Shown here: positions 1-8,211 of the stretch, one piece after another
How positions within the stretch are numbered: the first letter of the stretch is position 1
Layout of the letters: the number at the start of each line of letters is the position of its first letter
Source: Pseudalgibacter alginicilyticus
Lineage (GTDB): Bacteria > Bacteroidota > Bacteroidia > Flavobacteriales > Flavobacteriaceae
Assembly (NCBI RefSeq): GCF_001310225.1
Contig: NZ_CP012898.1
Span: 992,001-1,056,000, forward strand
Direction of reading: 5' to 3'
DNA: 64,000 nucleotides
Position numbers and translations under genes: made by a program
The notes under the pieces: model-generated
Seen by the model: only the letters and a program-made list of their open reading frames with translations
What the model was told of the DNA's origin: nothing
The model's database searches: none

Positions 1-354
1 ATGATGACACATTTCAAGCAATAAAGCCATAGTAAATTGAGCTACTGCATTTGTTCCATATGTTGGTACATTACTAACCACAATCCCCCTATTTTTTGCG
101 GTTTCAACATCTATAATATTATAACCTGTTGCTAATACCCCAATATATTTTAAATGAGGCACATTAATCAAAACTTCTTTTGGTAGTGGAGTTTTATTCG
201 TGAAAACAATTTCTGCTTCACCAATATTTTTGATGATATTCTGATTATCAATTTTAGTTCGGTCATATACAACCAAATCTCCAAATTGTTCTACTCCTTC
301 CCAACTCAAGTCTCCTGGATTTAACGTGTACCCATCTAAAACCACTAATTTCAT
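1..354 (-). CDS. D-2-hydroxyacid dehydrogenase, N-terminal part (cut by window edge)
   Basis: The first 118 residues of a D-isomer-specific 2-hydroxyacid dehydrogenase are present, and the rest lies before base 1. The family reduces 2-keto acids or oxidises D-2-hydroxy acids with NAD(P)H in the cytoplasm. The visible part is the first half of the substrate-binding domain. It starts MKLVVLDGYT and carries the family-typical ATGYNIID segment (residues about 75-82) and VPTYGTNAVAQ, just before the Rossmann domain would begin. The closest family guess is hydroxypyruvate/glycerate dehydrogenase, but the catalytic Arg/Glu/His are outside the window, so the substrate cannot be assigned. The ATG at 352-354 is the only sensible start; no clear -7 box was seen upstream. 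Confidence 0.85.
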   Translation of the reverse strand, partial: MKLVVLDGYTLNPGDLSWEGVEQFGDLVVYDRTKIDNQNIIKNIGEAEIVFTNKTPLPKEVLINVPHLKYIGVLATGYNIIDVETAKNRGIVVSNVPTYGTNAVAQFTMALLLEMCHH

Positions 355-480
355 TGCTAATATTTTTAATTAAGTAAAGCTATATTAAAATTTAGAAATA
401 GAAAAACTTATAATAATAGAGCCACGGAAAAAGAAACAAGTTTCAAAGCTTTTAACGTTACATTATCAAGTCCAGTTTTG

Positions 481-1041
481 TTATTTTAATAGGTTATCAA
501 TAGTATTTCTAACAGAATAACTATTCCAATTAGCTGCACCTGTTTTGTCTATGACTATAGCTCCACTTTGGTCAATCAAAAATGTTCTTGGAATACTGCT
601 CGTTGCTAAATCCTTTGGAACATTTGACAAACTACCATATACTCCAAATGAATACCCCTTACCTTCTATAAATTTATTAATAGTTTCTGAAGATTCATTT
701 GAAACTAATAAGAAAAGTATTTTATCCTGATAATCCTCATACAATTCTTGCAGGCTTGGCATTTCGGCAATACAAGGCGGACACCAGGTTGCCCAAAAAT
801 TGACTAAAATCACCTTTCCTTTAGCATCTTCAAAATTAAATAAGTTTCCATTAGCATCAACTAATTTCCAATCATAGTCCCTTAACACCTTTTGTTTTTC
901 ATCATTTATAACAGACGGGCTAAATAATGCCAACCCTTTATGAATAAACACTTGAATTGGTTGTCGTGTTTGTGGAATAATTAGTAATAGTAAAATTGCA
1001 AAAAAAAGAATATTACTTGTTTTTGGTTTTGAAATTTTCAT
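481..1041 (-). CDS. TlpA-family thioredoxin-like protein, membrane anchored
   Basis: 186-residue TlpA/ResA-type thiol-disulfide oxidoreductase, expected to reduce or shuffle disulfides on the periplasmic side, for example in cytochrome maturation. Residues about 10-25 form a single hydrophobic signal anchor. The thioredoxin domain follows, with the active-site segment NFWATWCPPC (CPPC, around residues 81-90) and a cis-Pro region SSIPRTFLID near residue 150. The length is normal for the family. The gene stands alone, with about 125 bp on either side to its neighbours. A true TlpA and a ResA-like protein cannot be told apart from sequence alone. Confidence 0.9.
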   Translation of the reverse strand: MKISKPKTSNILFFAILLLLIIPQTRQPIQVFIHKGLALFSPSVINDEKQKVLRDYDWKLVDANGNLFNFEDAKGKVILVNFWATWCPPCIAEMPSLQELYEDYQDKILFLLVSNESSETINKFIEGKGYSFGVYGSLSNVPKDLATSSIPRTFLIDQSGAIVIDKTGAANWNSYSVRNTIDNLLK

Positions 1042-1114
1042 TCTAATATAATTAAATATGTCATATTAGTCGAAAGTATTACGCAGTAATAACACCTCAA
1101 AATATTTAACTAAA

Positions 1115-1147
1115 GGACAAAAAAAACCTCCCAAAACAGGAGGTTTT
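1115..1147 (-). terminator. Intrinsic terminator downstream of DUF5606 gene
   Basis: A 9 bp perfect stem (AAAACCTCC 1123-1131 with GGAGGTTTT 1139-1147) is followed, reading on the minus strand, by a run of eight T. It sits 24 bp after the DUF5606 stop and ends the def/DUF5606 transcription unit. Confidence 0.8.
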
Positions 1148-1170
1148 ATTAGTATTTTAAATTTAAAATT

Positions 1171-1602
1171 CTATTCTTCTTCGTCTGCTGTTTTTTCAGT
1201 ATCCGCTTTAGAATCTAATAAATCCAACATATTATGTTCTTGTAATAAATTATACCACTTAATTACTTTTTTTATATCACTTACATACACCCTATCTTCA
1301 TCATAATCTGGTAATATTTCAAAAAAGTATTCTTCTAATTTATCACTACTATCTTTTGCTTTTACTCGTGTTTGCTCGCCGTTTTCTTTAGTTTTTATAC
1401 TTGCTAAAACGTTTACCAAAGGCACTTCTTCTGTTAAAGTATAAATAGCTATTTCGCTAAGTACACTTACATTTTGTTGAATACTAATAGAAATACGCTT
1501 TTTGTCTAATAAAGATTCAGCAACAAAACCACCTCGTGTTTGTGTTACTAATTTATAAAGTCCAGGTTTTCCTGCAATTGCTAATACTTTTTCTAAGCCC
1601 AT
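1171..1602 (-). CDS. DUF5606 domain protein
   Basis: 143-residue cytoplasmic protein of the DUF5606 family, which is conserved in Bacteroidota and has no established function. It begins MGLEKVLAIAGKPGLYKL, a glycine-rich SH3-like N-terminal segment that is the family hallmark, and ends in an acidic tail. The ATG at 1602 is chosen because the longer reading frame would need a TTG at 1608. It lies 53 bp downstream of the peptide deformylase gene on the same strand, and the def-DUF5606 pairing suggests a translation-linked housekeeping role (inference only). A near-match to the -7 box (GATATTTG on the minus strand) lies just upstream. Confidence 0.85.
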   Translation of the reverse strand: MGLEKVLAIAGKPGLYKLVTQTRGGFVAESLLDKKRISISIQQNVSVLSEIAIYTLTEEVPLVNVLASIKTKENGEQTRVKAKDSSDKLEEYFFEILPDYDEDRVYVSDIKKVIKWYNLLQEHNMLDLLDSKADTEKTADEEE

Positions 1603-1655
1603 AATCAATTTTTAAAAGTGGCAAATATCATCTGTTTACAACTGTTTTGCAAATA

Positions 1656-2246
1656 TTATCGCGTCTTTTTTTGTGCAGGAAATCGCATTCTATAATCTAC
1701 ATCTATTTTACCTTTAGAAATATTTATAAGCTTACCTTTTATCAAGCGCTTTTTAAATGCTGATAATTTATCAGTAAACAAAACACCTTCAATATGGTCA
1801 TATTCATGCTGAATGACGCGAGCAATCCAACCATCAAAAACCTCAGTGTGTGGTTCAAAGTTTTCATCCAGATATTCAATCGTTATTTTGGGTTTTCTAA
1901 AAACATCTTCCCTAACATTCGGGATACTCAAACAGCCTTCGTTAAATGCCCACTCTTCCCCCTCTTCTTTAATGATTTTAGGATTTACAAAAACACGTTT
2001 AAATGCTTTTAGCTGAGCTTTTTCTTCTTCTGTTAGCTCTTCATCTTCTGAAAAAGGTGTTGTATCAACAATAAACAATCGAATTGACAATCCTATTTGA
2101 GGAGCGGCTAGCCCTACTCCATAGGCATTGTTCATAGTATCAAACATATTTGATAAAAGCGTATCAAAATTTGGATATCCTTTTTCAATATCCGTTGCCT
2201 TTTTCTTTAAAACAGGGTCGCCGTAGGCTATAATTGGTAAAATCAT
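1656..2246 (-). CDS. def: Peptide deformylase
   Basis: 196-residue iron/zinc peptide deformylase that removes the formyl group from the N-terminal Met of nascent proteins. All three family motifs are visible: GVGLAAPQIG (motif 1), EGCLSIP (motif 2, Cys metal ligand) and HEYDH (motif 3, two His ligands and the catalytic Glu). The ATG at 2246 (MILPIIAYGDP) is preferred over a TTG at 2279, because the latter would lie upstream of the promoter -7 box at 2269-2276. The gene precedes DUF5606 and follows ruvX on the same strand. Confidence 0.97.
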   Translation of the reverse strand: MILPIIAYGDPVLKKKATDIEKGYPNFDTLLSNMFDTMNNAYGVGLAAPQIGLSIRLFIVDTTPFSEDEELTEEEKAQLKAFKRVFVNPKIIKEEGEEWAFNEGCLSIPNVREDVFRKPKITIEYLDENFEPHTEVFDGWIARVIQHEYDHIEGVLFTDKLSAFKKRLIKGKLINISKGKIDVDYRMRFPAQKKTR

Positions 2247-2268
2247 GAAATTATTTGATTGGTTGCTG

Positions 2269-2276
2269 CAAAAATA
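2269..2276 (-). promoter_or_regulatory. -7 promoter box of def
   Basis: Minus-strand TATTTTTG matches the Bacteroidota -7 consensus TAnnTTTG and lies 22 bp before the def ATG. It decides the start-codon choice. Confidence 0.65.
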
Positions 2277-2337
2277 CAATTCTTAATTAATATTTAGGAA
2301 ACGTTTTGATGCTTAAAAAGGCTATAATCAAAAAAAA

Positions 2338-2748
2338 CTACTTTGAATACAAATAACTTTGCAAAATAAGCGTGGCACTAATTTCATCTACCAATGCTTT
2401 ATTTTTCCGTTGATTTTTCTTGAGCCCACTATCAATCATGGTTTGGAATGCCATTTTAGAAGTAAACCTTTCATCAACACGAACAATAGGAATATGAGGA
2501 AATTGCTTTTCTAATTTAACTATAAATGGCGTTATAAGTGCTTCACTTTCAGAGGCCGTATTATCCATTTGTTTAGGTTCTCCAATAACAAACAGTTCAA
2601 CAGTTTCTTTAGTGGTGTATTCTTTTAAATACTTTATAAGTTCGTTTGTATTTATAGTTGTTAAGCCAGAAGCAATAATCTGTAGCTCGTCAGTTACCGC
2701 TATACCGGTTCTTTTCATTCCATAATCTATTGCCAAAATACGAGCCAT
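2338..2748 (-). CDS. ruvX: Putative Holliday junction resolvase / pre-16S rRNA nuclease RuvX (YqgF)
   Basis: 136-residue YqgF/RuvX family RNase H-like nuclease. The family is annotated as a Holliday junction resolvase, and in E. coli YqgF takes part in 16S rRNA 5' end maturation. It begins MARILAIDYGMKRTG, the canonical first catalytic Asp strand, and contains FVIGEPKQMDN and VRVDERFTS, which carry the other acidic residues. The start at 2748 is chosen over one at 2766 because the upstream codon falls within the promoter -7 box at 2764-2771. Length is normal for the family. Confidence 0.95.
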   Translation of the reverse strand: MARILAIDYGMKRTGIAVTDELQIIASGLTTINTNELIKYLKEYTTKETVELFVIGEPKQMDNTASESEALITPFIVKLEKQFPHIPIVRVDERFTSKMAFQTMIDSGLKKNQRKNKALVDEISATLILQSYLYSK

Positions 2749-2763
2749 CCTTTTAATTTTTAA

Positions 2764-2771
2764 CAAAAATA
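2764..2771 (-). promoter_or_regulatory. -7 promoter box of ruvX
   Basis: Minus-strand TATTTTTG, 15 bp before the ruvX ATG, matches TAnnTTTG. It lies directly after the terminator of the preceding gene, so ruvX starts its own transcript. Confidence 0.6.
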
Positions 2772-2783
2772 AAGTATTAAAAC

Positions 2784-2815
2784 AAGAAAGACTGCCTTTT
2801 CAGACAGTCTTTCTT
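2784..2815. terminator. Terminator of the small secreted gene at 2860-3147; member of a repeated terminator type
   Basis: A perfect 11 bp inverted repeat (AAGAAAGACTG 2784-2794 with CAGTCTTTCTT 2805-2815). It separates the 2860 gene from ruvX on the minus strand. The core is nearly identical (23 of 26 positions, opposite orientation) to the terminator at 56923-56948. Confidence 0.75.
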
Positions 2816-2859
2816 AAATTGACAATTAACCTTAATTATTAATATTTGAATTTTTATTC

Positions 2860-3147
2860 TTAAGCTGATTTTTGTTTGTTTATGTTAGGGAATAACAAGC
2901 TAATGTTATCTACATTTCTTTCTATGTTTAAGTAAATTCTAATATCACTTGCACTTCTTGCAACAGATTCTTTTACCTTATTAGCATCAATTAACAATGC
3001 CTCATTTTCTTTTTCATTTACATCCTCATTAGTTTTAGAAACAGTAACCGTATTGTTTTTTAAAGCCTCTGCACTTACATCATTACTCTGAGCATTTGCA
3101 AAAGTAACCGTTAGTAATAAAATTAATAAAGTGTAAATAGTTTTCAT
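2860..3147 (-). CDS. Small secreted protein of unknown function
   Basis: 95-residue protein that I do not recognise. Residues 1-20 form a clear Sec signal peptide ending ANAQ, followed by a polar Asn/Glu/Lys-rich mature region with no cysteine and no type IX tail. The ATG at 3147 is chosen because it starts the signal peptide exactly and lies behind a good -7 box at 3169-3176; the longer frame would begin upstream of that box. It is a monocistronic unit, bounded by its own promoter and by the terminator at 2784-2815. About 80 bp beyond the promoter lies a paired GTCGTT repeat (3256-3290) that might regulate it. Confidence 0.7.
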   Translation of the reverse strand: MKTIYTLLILLLTVTFANAQSNDVSAEALKNNTVTVSKTNEDVNEKENEALLIDANKVKESVARSASDIRIYLNIERNVDNISLLFPNINKQKSA

Positions 3148-3168
3148 TGTTCTTATTGTTTGATGAGA

Positions 3169-3176
3169 CAAATATA
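3169..3176 (-). promoter_or_regulatory. -7 promoter box of the small secreted gene
   Basis: Minus-strand TATATTTG, an exact TAnnTTTG match, 21 bp before the ATG at 3147. Confidence 0.65.
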
Positions 3177-3249
3177 TATTCTCCAAAGACCTTCAAAACA
3201 ATAAATTAGTTGTACCTACAAGGAAATTCGATTAGTAGTGAAGCGGCAT

Positions 3250-3297
3250 ATTTTCAACGACGAATAGGTAAACATCTTATTTTTAACGACAAAAAAC
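3250..3297 (-). promoter_or_regulatory. Paired GTCGTT direct repeat (candidate regulator site)
   Basis: Two copies of TTTYAACGAC (AACGAC at 3256-3261 and 3285-3290; GTCGTT on the minus strand) lie exactly 29 bp apart in the divergent region between the small secreted gene and dapD. A pair with the same core and the same 29 bp spacing occurs at 30447-30481. The regulator is unknown. A LytTR-type site is one guess, because the AlgR/LytTR core also contains CGTT. Confidence 0.4.
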
Positions 3298-3415
3298 ACC
3301 TTGAAATGCAGTTCATCTGCTCATTTAATATTTTTAAAGAAAAAACACTAAAATTTAGCTCTCAAAAAACACCAGATATTCGGTCATTTTACATGAAAAA
3401 TAAAACATAGAATAC

Positions 3416-3423
3416 TATCTTTG
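3416..3423 (+). promoter_or_regulatory. -7 promoter box of dapD
   Basis: TATCTTTG matches TAnnTTTG and ends 19 bp before the dapD ATG. A single GGTCATTT element lies about 35 bp upstream (3382-3389). Confidence 0.65.
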
Positions 3424-3442
3424 CGACAAACATTAAACACCA

Positions 3443-4258
3443 ATGACAGAATTACAGAACATTATAGAAAAAGCTTGGGATAACCGAGACTTATTAAAGA
3501 ATGACGTTACAACTTCAGCAATTAGAGAAGTTATTGAACTATTAGATAAAGGAAAATTACGAGTAGCTGAGCCTATTGAAGGTGGATGGCAAGTAAACGA
3601 ATGGGTAAAAAAAGCTGTAGTTTTATATTTCCCAATTCAAAAAATGGAAACTTTAGAAGCAGGTATTTTTGAATACCACGATAAAATGCCTTTAAAAACA
3701 GACTATAAAGAACAAGGGGTTCGAGTTGTTCCAGGTGCTTCTGCAAGAAAAGGATCTTACTTATCTCCAGGAACTATATTAATGCCAAGTTATGTAAATA
3801 TTGGTGCTTATGTAGATGAAGGCACTATGGTTGATACTTGGGCTACTGTTGGTAGTTGTGCGCAAATAGGTAAAAATGTCCATTTATCAGGTGGCGTAGG
3901 AATTGGAGGTGTTTTAGAACCTCTTCAGGCTGCTCCTGTGATTATAGAAGACAATGTATTTGTAGGATCACGTTGTATTGTAGTGGAAGGAGTGCATGTT
4001 GAAACCGAAGCCGTTTTAGGCGCTAACGTGGTTTTAACAATGAGTACAAAAATTATTGATGTAACCGGAGACACACCTGTTGAAATGAAAGGCCGCGTAC
4101 CTGCTCGTTCTGTAGTAATACCAGGTAGCTATACCAAAAAATTTGCTGCTGGCGATTATCAAGTACCCTGCGCCTTAATTATTGGAAAACGCAAAGAAAG
4201 TACCAATAAAAAAACATCTTTAAACGATGCGCTTCGTGAAAATGATGTTGCTGTTTAA
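3443..4258 (+). CDS. dapD: 2,3,4,5-tetrahydropyridine-2,6-dicarboxylate N-succinyltransferase
   Basis: 271-residue cytoplasmic enzyme of the succinylase branch of diaminopimelate/lysine synthesis, transferring succinyl from succinyl-CoA to tetrahydrodipicolinate. The N-terminal helical domain (residues 1-100, opening MTELQNIIEKAW) is followed by a left-handed beta-helix of hexapeptide repeats, including YVNIGAYVDEG and GGVGIGGVLEPLQAAPVIIEDN. Full length for the family. The lysA product for the last step of the pathway is encoded at 32595-33812. The glycosyltransferase gene begins 7 bp after the stop, so read-through into the glycan genes is likely. Confidence 0.97.
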   Translation: MTELQNIIEKAWDNRDLLKNDVTTSAIREVIELLDKGKLRVAEPIEGGWQVNEWVKKAVVLYFPIQKMETLEAGIFEYHDKMPLKTDYKEQGVRVVPGASARKGSYLSPGTILMPSYVNIGAYVDEGTMVDTWATVGSCAQIGKNVHLSGGVGIGGVLEPLQAAPVIIEDNVFVGSRCIVVEGVHVETEAVLGANVVLTMSTKIIDVTGDTPVEMKGRVPARSVVIPGSYTKKFAAGDYQVPCALIIGKRKESTNKKTSLNDALRENDVAV

Positions 4259-4265
4259 GCTTTAA

Positions 4266-5312
4266 ATGAAAATACTTATCATACAGCAGAAAATGATTGG
4301 GGATGTTTTAACATCAAGTATTTTGTTTAAGGCTATTAAAGATGAATATCCAAACGCCGAATTGCATTACTTGATTAACACCCACACATTTTCTGTTGTT
4401 GAAAACAACCCCTTTATAGATAAGTTTATTTTTTTTACAAAAAAAGCAGAATCAAATAAAAAGGAATTTTATAGACTTATAAAATCGGTAAAAAAAGAAA
4501 AGTTTGATGTTGTTATAGATGTTTACTCTAAACTATCTAGCAACATCATTACTTTGTTTTCTGGAGCAAAAACAAAAATATCTTATTACAAATATTATAC
4601 TACCTCTATATACAATCACAACATTAAGCGCAAATTAACTACTGCTACAAAAGCAGGATTAGCTATTGAGCATAGGCTGCAATTGCTAAAGCCTTTGGGT
4701 ATTAACAAAACTTCTGAGATACCTAAAATTTTTATTTCTAAAAAAGAAATTGAAAACAGCCAATCCTTTTTAGAGGAAAGTGGTATCAATTTTGACCAAT
4801 CACTATACATGATAAGTGTTTTAGGTAGTAGCCTAAACAAAACTTATCCTTTTAAGTATATAGCTAAAGTTATTGATACTGTTGTAGAGGAAACCAACGG
4901 TCAAATTTTATTCAATTACATCCCTAACCAACTAACCGAAGCTAAAACCATCTATAATTTATGTAAGCCTAAAAGCCAGAAACATATTTTATTTGATGTA
5001 TTTGGTGAAAGTTTACGAGATTTTTTAGCAATTACTTATCATTGTGATGCATTAATTGGCAATGAAGGAGGTGCTATAAATATGGCTAAGGCTTTAAACA
5101 TTAATACATTTGCTATTTTTTCTCCATGGATTGATACAACTACCTGGGGCACTTTTGAAAATCATCATCATATAAACGTGCACTTAAAACACTATAAACC
5201 TGAGTTGTATTCTGATAAGATTGAAAAAGACATGAAAAAGGAATCTTTAAAACTTTATGAGGCATTTAAACCTGAGTTTTTTATTGAAAAACTTAAGACT
5301 TTCTTAAATTAG
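4266..5312 (+). CDS. Glycosyltransferase family 9 (heptosyltransferase-like)
   Basis: 348-residue GT9 family enzyme related to ADP-heptose:LPS heptosyltransferases, which build the inner core of lipooligosaccharide on the cytoplasmic face of the inner membrane. It starts MKILIIQQKMIGDVL, the usual GT9 first strand with the Gly-Asp phosphate-binding turn. The C-terminal half holds the donor-site segment GNEGGAINMAKALN, corresponding to the family G-x-D-[ST]-G-x-x-H region. In place of the common Asp-Ser-Gly it reads Asn-Glu-Gly-Gly, so the donor sugar may differ. It follows dapD by 7 bp and precedes the GT2 gene by 33 bp, forming one plus-strand run. Confidence 0.85.
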   Translation: MKILIIQQKMIGDVLTSSILFKAIKDEYPNAELHYLINTHTFSVVENNPFIDKFIFFTKKAESNKKEFYRLIKSVKKEKFDVVIDVYSKLSSNIITLFSGAKTKISYYKYYTTSIYNHNIKRKLTTATKAGLAIEHRLQLLKPLGINKTSEIPKIFISKKEIENSQSFLEESGINFDQSLYMISVLGSSLNKTYPFKYIAKVIDTVVEETNGQILFNYIPNQLTEAKTIYNLCKPKSQKHILFDVFGESLRDFLAITYHCDALIGNEGGAINMAKALNINTFAIFSPWIDTTTWGTFENHHHINVHLKHYKPELYSDKIEKDMKKESLKLYEAFKPEFFIEKLKTFLN

Positions 5313-5345
5313 CCTTACACTGTTCTTAATAAAAAAACAGAAATA

Positions 5346-6101
5346 ATGACCAAACTTACCGCTATTATTCCCACGGGAAACGAAATACACAATATTGAAG
5401 CTGTTGTTGCTTCGGTAAGTTTTGCTGATGAAATTCTGATAGTTGATAGTTTTAGCACAGATGGCACCTATGAAAAAGCATTAGAACTTGATGTGAAGGT
5501 TATCAGACGAGATTATGAATATTCAGCATCTCAAAAAAACTGGGCCATTCCACAAGCCAAACATGAGTGGGTTTTATTAGTGGACGCAGATGAGCGTGTA
5601 ACTCCAGAACTTAAAAATGAAATTTTAGACACCCTCAAAAACCCCAAAGACCATATTGTTGCTTATTGGATTGGAAGACTCAATCATTTTATGGGAGAAC
5701 CCGTACATTATAGCGGTTGGAGAAACGATTCGGTTATCCGCTTATTTAAACGTGATTTCTGTAAATATGAAGACAAACATGTACATGCTGAAATTATAGC
5801 TCAAGGACATATTGGCAAACTAAAAAACAAACTGTATCATAATACCTATATTACTTTTGATAAGTATATTGAAAAAATGAATCGTTATGCCACTTGGCAA
5901 GCTAAAGATTATGATACAAAAACGGGTAGGCTAACACCTTATCATTTTGTAGTTAAGCCTTTCTGGGGCTTCTTTAAACATTATATAGTACAAAGTGGTT
6001 TTAGAGATGGCGTGGTTGGTTTAACCATTGGCTATATTCAAGGTTATGTTATTTTTATGCGCTATGTGAAAGTTTGGTTATTGAGAAAAAACAGACAGTA
6101 A
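5346..6101 (+). CDS. Glycosyltransferase family 2, WaaE/KdtX-like
   Basis: 251-residue GT-A fold glycosyltransferase similar to the WaaE/KdtX group that adds glucose to the LPS inner core. The nucleotide-binding start is MTKLTAIIPTGNE, where most relatives have Tyr instead of Gly before Asn-Glu. IVDSFSTDGT follows, and VDADER near residue 80 is the metal-binding DxD-type motif. The C-terminal 60 residues are aromatic and basic, consistent with membrane association. It is the last gene of the plus-strand dapD-GT9-GT2 run; its stop is only 2 bp from the convergent GT4 gene. Confidence 0.87.
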   Translation: MTKLTAIIPTGNEIHNIEAVVASVSFADEILIVDSFSTDGTYEKALELDVKVIRRDYEYSASQKNWAIPQAKHEWVLLVDADERVTPELKNEILDTLKNPKDHIVAYWIGRLNHFMGEPVHYSGWRNDSVIRLFKRDFCKYEDKHVHAEIIAQGHIGKLKNKLYHNTYITFDKYIEKMNRYATWQAKDYDTKTGRLTPYHFVVKPFWGFFKHYIVQSGFRDGVVGLTIGYIQGYVIFMRYVKVWLLRKNRQ

Positions 6102-6103
6102 GA

Positions 6104-7120
6104 TTATTTACTTAAAAACAAAGCGTCAATAGTTTTAGCACAATTCTCCCAAGTATAAGGCATTACTGTACTTCTAATATCTGTATCAAGTTCAAAAGCT
6201 TTTTCTATTAAAGGAATTACTTCTTTATAAGTAGCTTGTGTATTAAAAATAAAACCATTTACATTATGACTTATTAAATCGGGACAAAAACCTGTATTAG
6301 AAGCAACAGGAACACAGTTAGACATCATAGCTTCAAGTACAGGAACAGGGCCACCTTCAAGCGATGAAGGTGATACAAAAACATCTATTTTATTATACAA
6401 ATCTGGATATGATTCATAAGGTAAGTTATCATAATACGTAAAGTTTGGTAATCGCTTTAATTCATCAAACTTCTCATAATTATCCCATTCTCTTCCTATT
6501 AAATAAAATACTCTATCAGGCATATTTTTGACAATATCAAAAATTAAATCAGGGTTTTTACGAGGCCCAAAAATAGAACAAAACCCAATACCTCCATTGC
6601 CTCTTTTATGTTCATAAAAAAAGCTTGAAGATGTAGCTATATGTAAAACCTTAAGCAATTGAGGTTTTATACCAATTTCAATTAAATAATCCTTTATAGA
6701 TGAATTTAAGCAAATAATATAATCAGCCTTATTAAGACACCAAACAACATGAGTTTTAGAGTATTTCTTAGTCCAATTAGGGTGCGTAAACATCACTATG
6801 TTTTTCTTATTCAAAATACTTGGCGTACTTCGAATACAACGACAAAAATAATTTTGATAAATATAATAGTAACCATCAGATTCAGGTAAACCTTTTAATT
6901 TATCATGAAAGTAAGTATCAGCATTCAACGATGAAAATTTAGAGAGCCTCCTTACTTTAGCTCCAAAAATCCATTCTTTATCTTTTTCCCTAGCTATAAA
7001 TGTCACTTTTTTAACGGAACCTAATAATGGCGAGGCATCAAACTTTGAGAGTAACATCGCCCATAAATACTTCCATTTATGAAATAGTATAAAATAAAGT
7101 TTCTCTCCAAAATCATCCAT
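6104..7120 (-). CDS. Glycosyltransferase family 4
   Basis: 338-residue GT-B fold retaining glycosyltransferase (group 1). The C-terminal donor domain is clear: GFCSIFGPRKNPDLIFDIV, YESYPDLYNKIDVFVSPSS, then the E-x7-E signature in LEGGPVPVLEAM with SNTGFCPDLI behind it. The N-terminal acceptor domain is basic and divergent. It is transcribed on the minus strand after the Kdo-kinase-like gene, 32 bp apart, so the two probably form an operon that modifies the lipooligosaccharide core or another glycan. The sugar and linkage cannot be read from the sequence. Confidence 0.88.
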   Translation of the reverse strand: MDDFGEKLYFILFHKWKYLWAMLLSKFDASPLLGSVKKVTFIAREKDKEWIFGAKVRRLSKFSSLNADTYFHDKLKGLPESDGYYYIYQNYFCRCIRSTPSILNKKNIVMFTHPNWTKKYSKTHVVWCLNKADYIICLNSSIKDYLIEIGIKPQLLKVLHIATSSSFFYEHKRGNGGIGFCSIFGPRKNPDLIFDIVKNMPDRVFYLIGREWDNYEKFDELKRLPNFTYYDNLPYESYPDLYNKIDVFVSPSSLEGGPVPVLEAMMSNCVPVASNTGFCPDLISHNVNGFIFNTQATYKEVIPLIEKAFELDTDIRSTVMPYTWENCAKTIDALFLSK

Positions 7121-7152
7121 AATTAAGCTTGTTTAAATCAATATTAATATAC

Positions 7153-7923
7153 TTATTTATAAGATTTCCAGAATTTCAACTTTTTCTTTAATTTCTGCTT
7201 ACGATGAAATTTATTTTGAAAATTTTTAGTTTCTTCCCACATTAGATTAAAAACCTTATCATATTCTACCCCTAAACATTTGGCATATTCATCACTCATA
7301 ATTTCTACCATAGATTTATGAGTCGTTAAACGTGCAAAGTTTTTAATCCGTGTTTGAAAATCTAACGGCCCAAAATTCATTCTATTTAAATCAACCAAAT
7401 AAAATTTATAACTACCTTCCCTCAAAAGAATAAGAGTATTTCCTGGAGAATGATCTAAAAAATGAACATCATTTTCATGCATATTAAAAGTAAAACGTGT
7501 AAAAGCTCTTAAAATAGCTTCATGATTTGGATAATTTAAATCATTGTTTAATTCTCTGTATGTTAAATCATAATTTAAATGTTCACTTATATAATAACTC
7601 TTTTTAAAAAAAAAAGGAGTAGTATATTCATAATAAGCAATGGGTTGTGGAGTAACAATTTTTAATTTTTTAAGCTTTTTTGCGTATTCAAAAGAACGTT
7701 GTGCCTTGCTCTTTCTAAAAAAACGATAAGCTATTTGATTAACAATATTAGGGGTTTTAAACGACTTAACATTGAGCGTTTTTTTCTTAAACTTAAATAG
7801 CTTTAAAGTATTGCGGTCTTGATTACCATATTCTTCTCCTTTGGTTTCAAAGTTTTTGATGATATCATCAAAAAAATCTGTTGCCATTAAATATTTCTTT
7901 CGAATCTTATGGTTACTTTTCAT
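7153..7923 (-). CDS. Lipopolysaccharide core kinase, Kdo/WaaP family
   Basis: 256-residue kinase-fold protein of the WaaP/KdkA type, which phosphorylates Kdo or heptose in the inner core. In order: LKLFKFKKK and LNVKSFK (N-lobe strands, with the Lys of NVKSFK as likely ATP anchor), YYISEHLNYDLT (hinge), the catalytic loop HFLDHSPGN (Asp-x4-Asn around residues 160-165) and YLVDLNRM (metal-binding DFG equivalent as DLN). Full length compared with the family. It leads a minus-strand pair with the GT4 gene; its -7 box lies at 8007-8014, leaving a leader of roughly 80 nt. Confidence 0.87.
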   Translation of the reverse strand: MKSNHKIRKKYLMATDFFDDIIKNFETKGEEYGNQDRNTLKLFKFKKKTLNVKSFKTPNIVNQIAYRFFRKSKAQRSFEYAKKLKKLKIVTPQPIAYYEYTTPFFFKKSYYISEHLNYDLTYRELNNDLNYPNHEAILRAFTRFTFNMHENDVHFLDHSPGNTLILLREGSYKFYLVDLNRMNFGPLDFQTRIKNFARLTTHKSMVEIMSDEYAKCLGVEYDKVFNLMWEETKNFQNKFHRKQKLKKKLKFWKSYK

Positions 7924-8006
7924 TAAAAAATTTAGTTCTGTTAAATTAAATACAAACGGTTTATCTATATAAAAATCTTTTATATTTTTATATAAAACAA
8001 AGAATG

Positions 8007-8014
8007 CAAAGATA
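8007..8014 (-). promoter_or_regulatory. -7 promoter box of the LPS kinase/GT4 unit
   Basis: Minus-strand TATCTTTG, an exact TAnnTTTG match, lies 83 bp upstream of the kinase ATG in the divergent region 7924-8211. That region otherwise holds no gene. Confidence 0.55.
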
Positions 8015-8211
8015 ATAAATACACCTAACTTAAGAAATTAAAATAACTTTTATACTTTTACCAATACAAATAACAACTGTACAAAATTGCTATAATTTGA
8101 ACATTTCTTCATGCTAAATATCGTAAAATTTAACAGAAACTTCAATCAAAAAACACAGCTTTTTCTATCATTAAAAGCCAAACAAACCATCAATTACAAT
8201 AAATATAACTA

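Noticed and set aside
3210-3410. 66-codon plus-strand ORF in the region before dapD
   Set aside because: Low-complexity translation, no conserved pattern; it spans the GTCGTT repeats and runs up to the dapD promoter.
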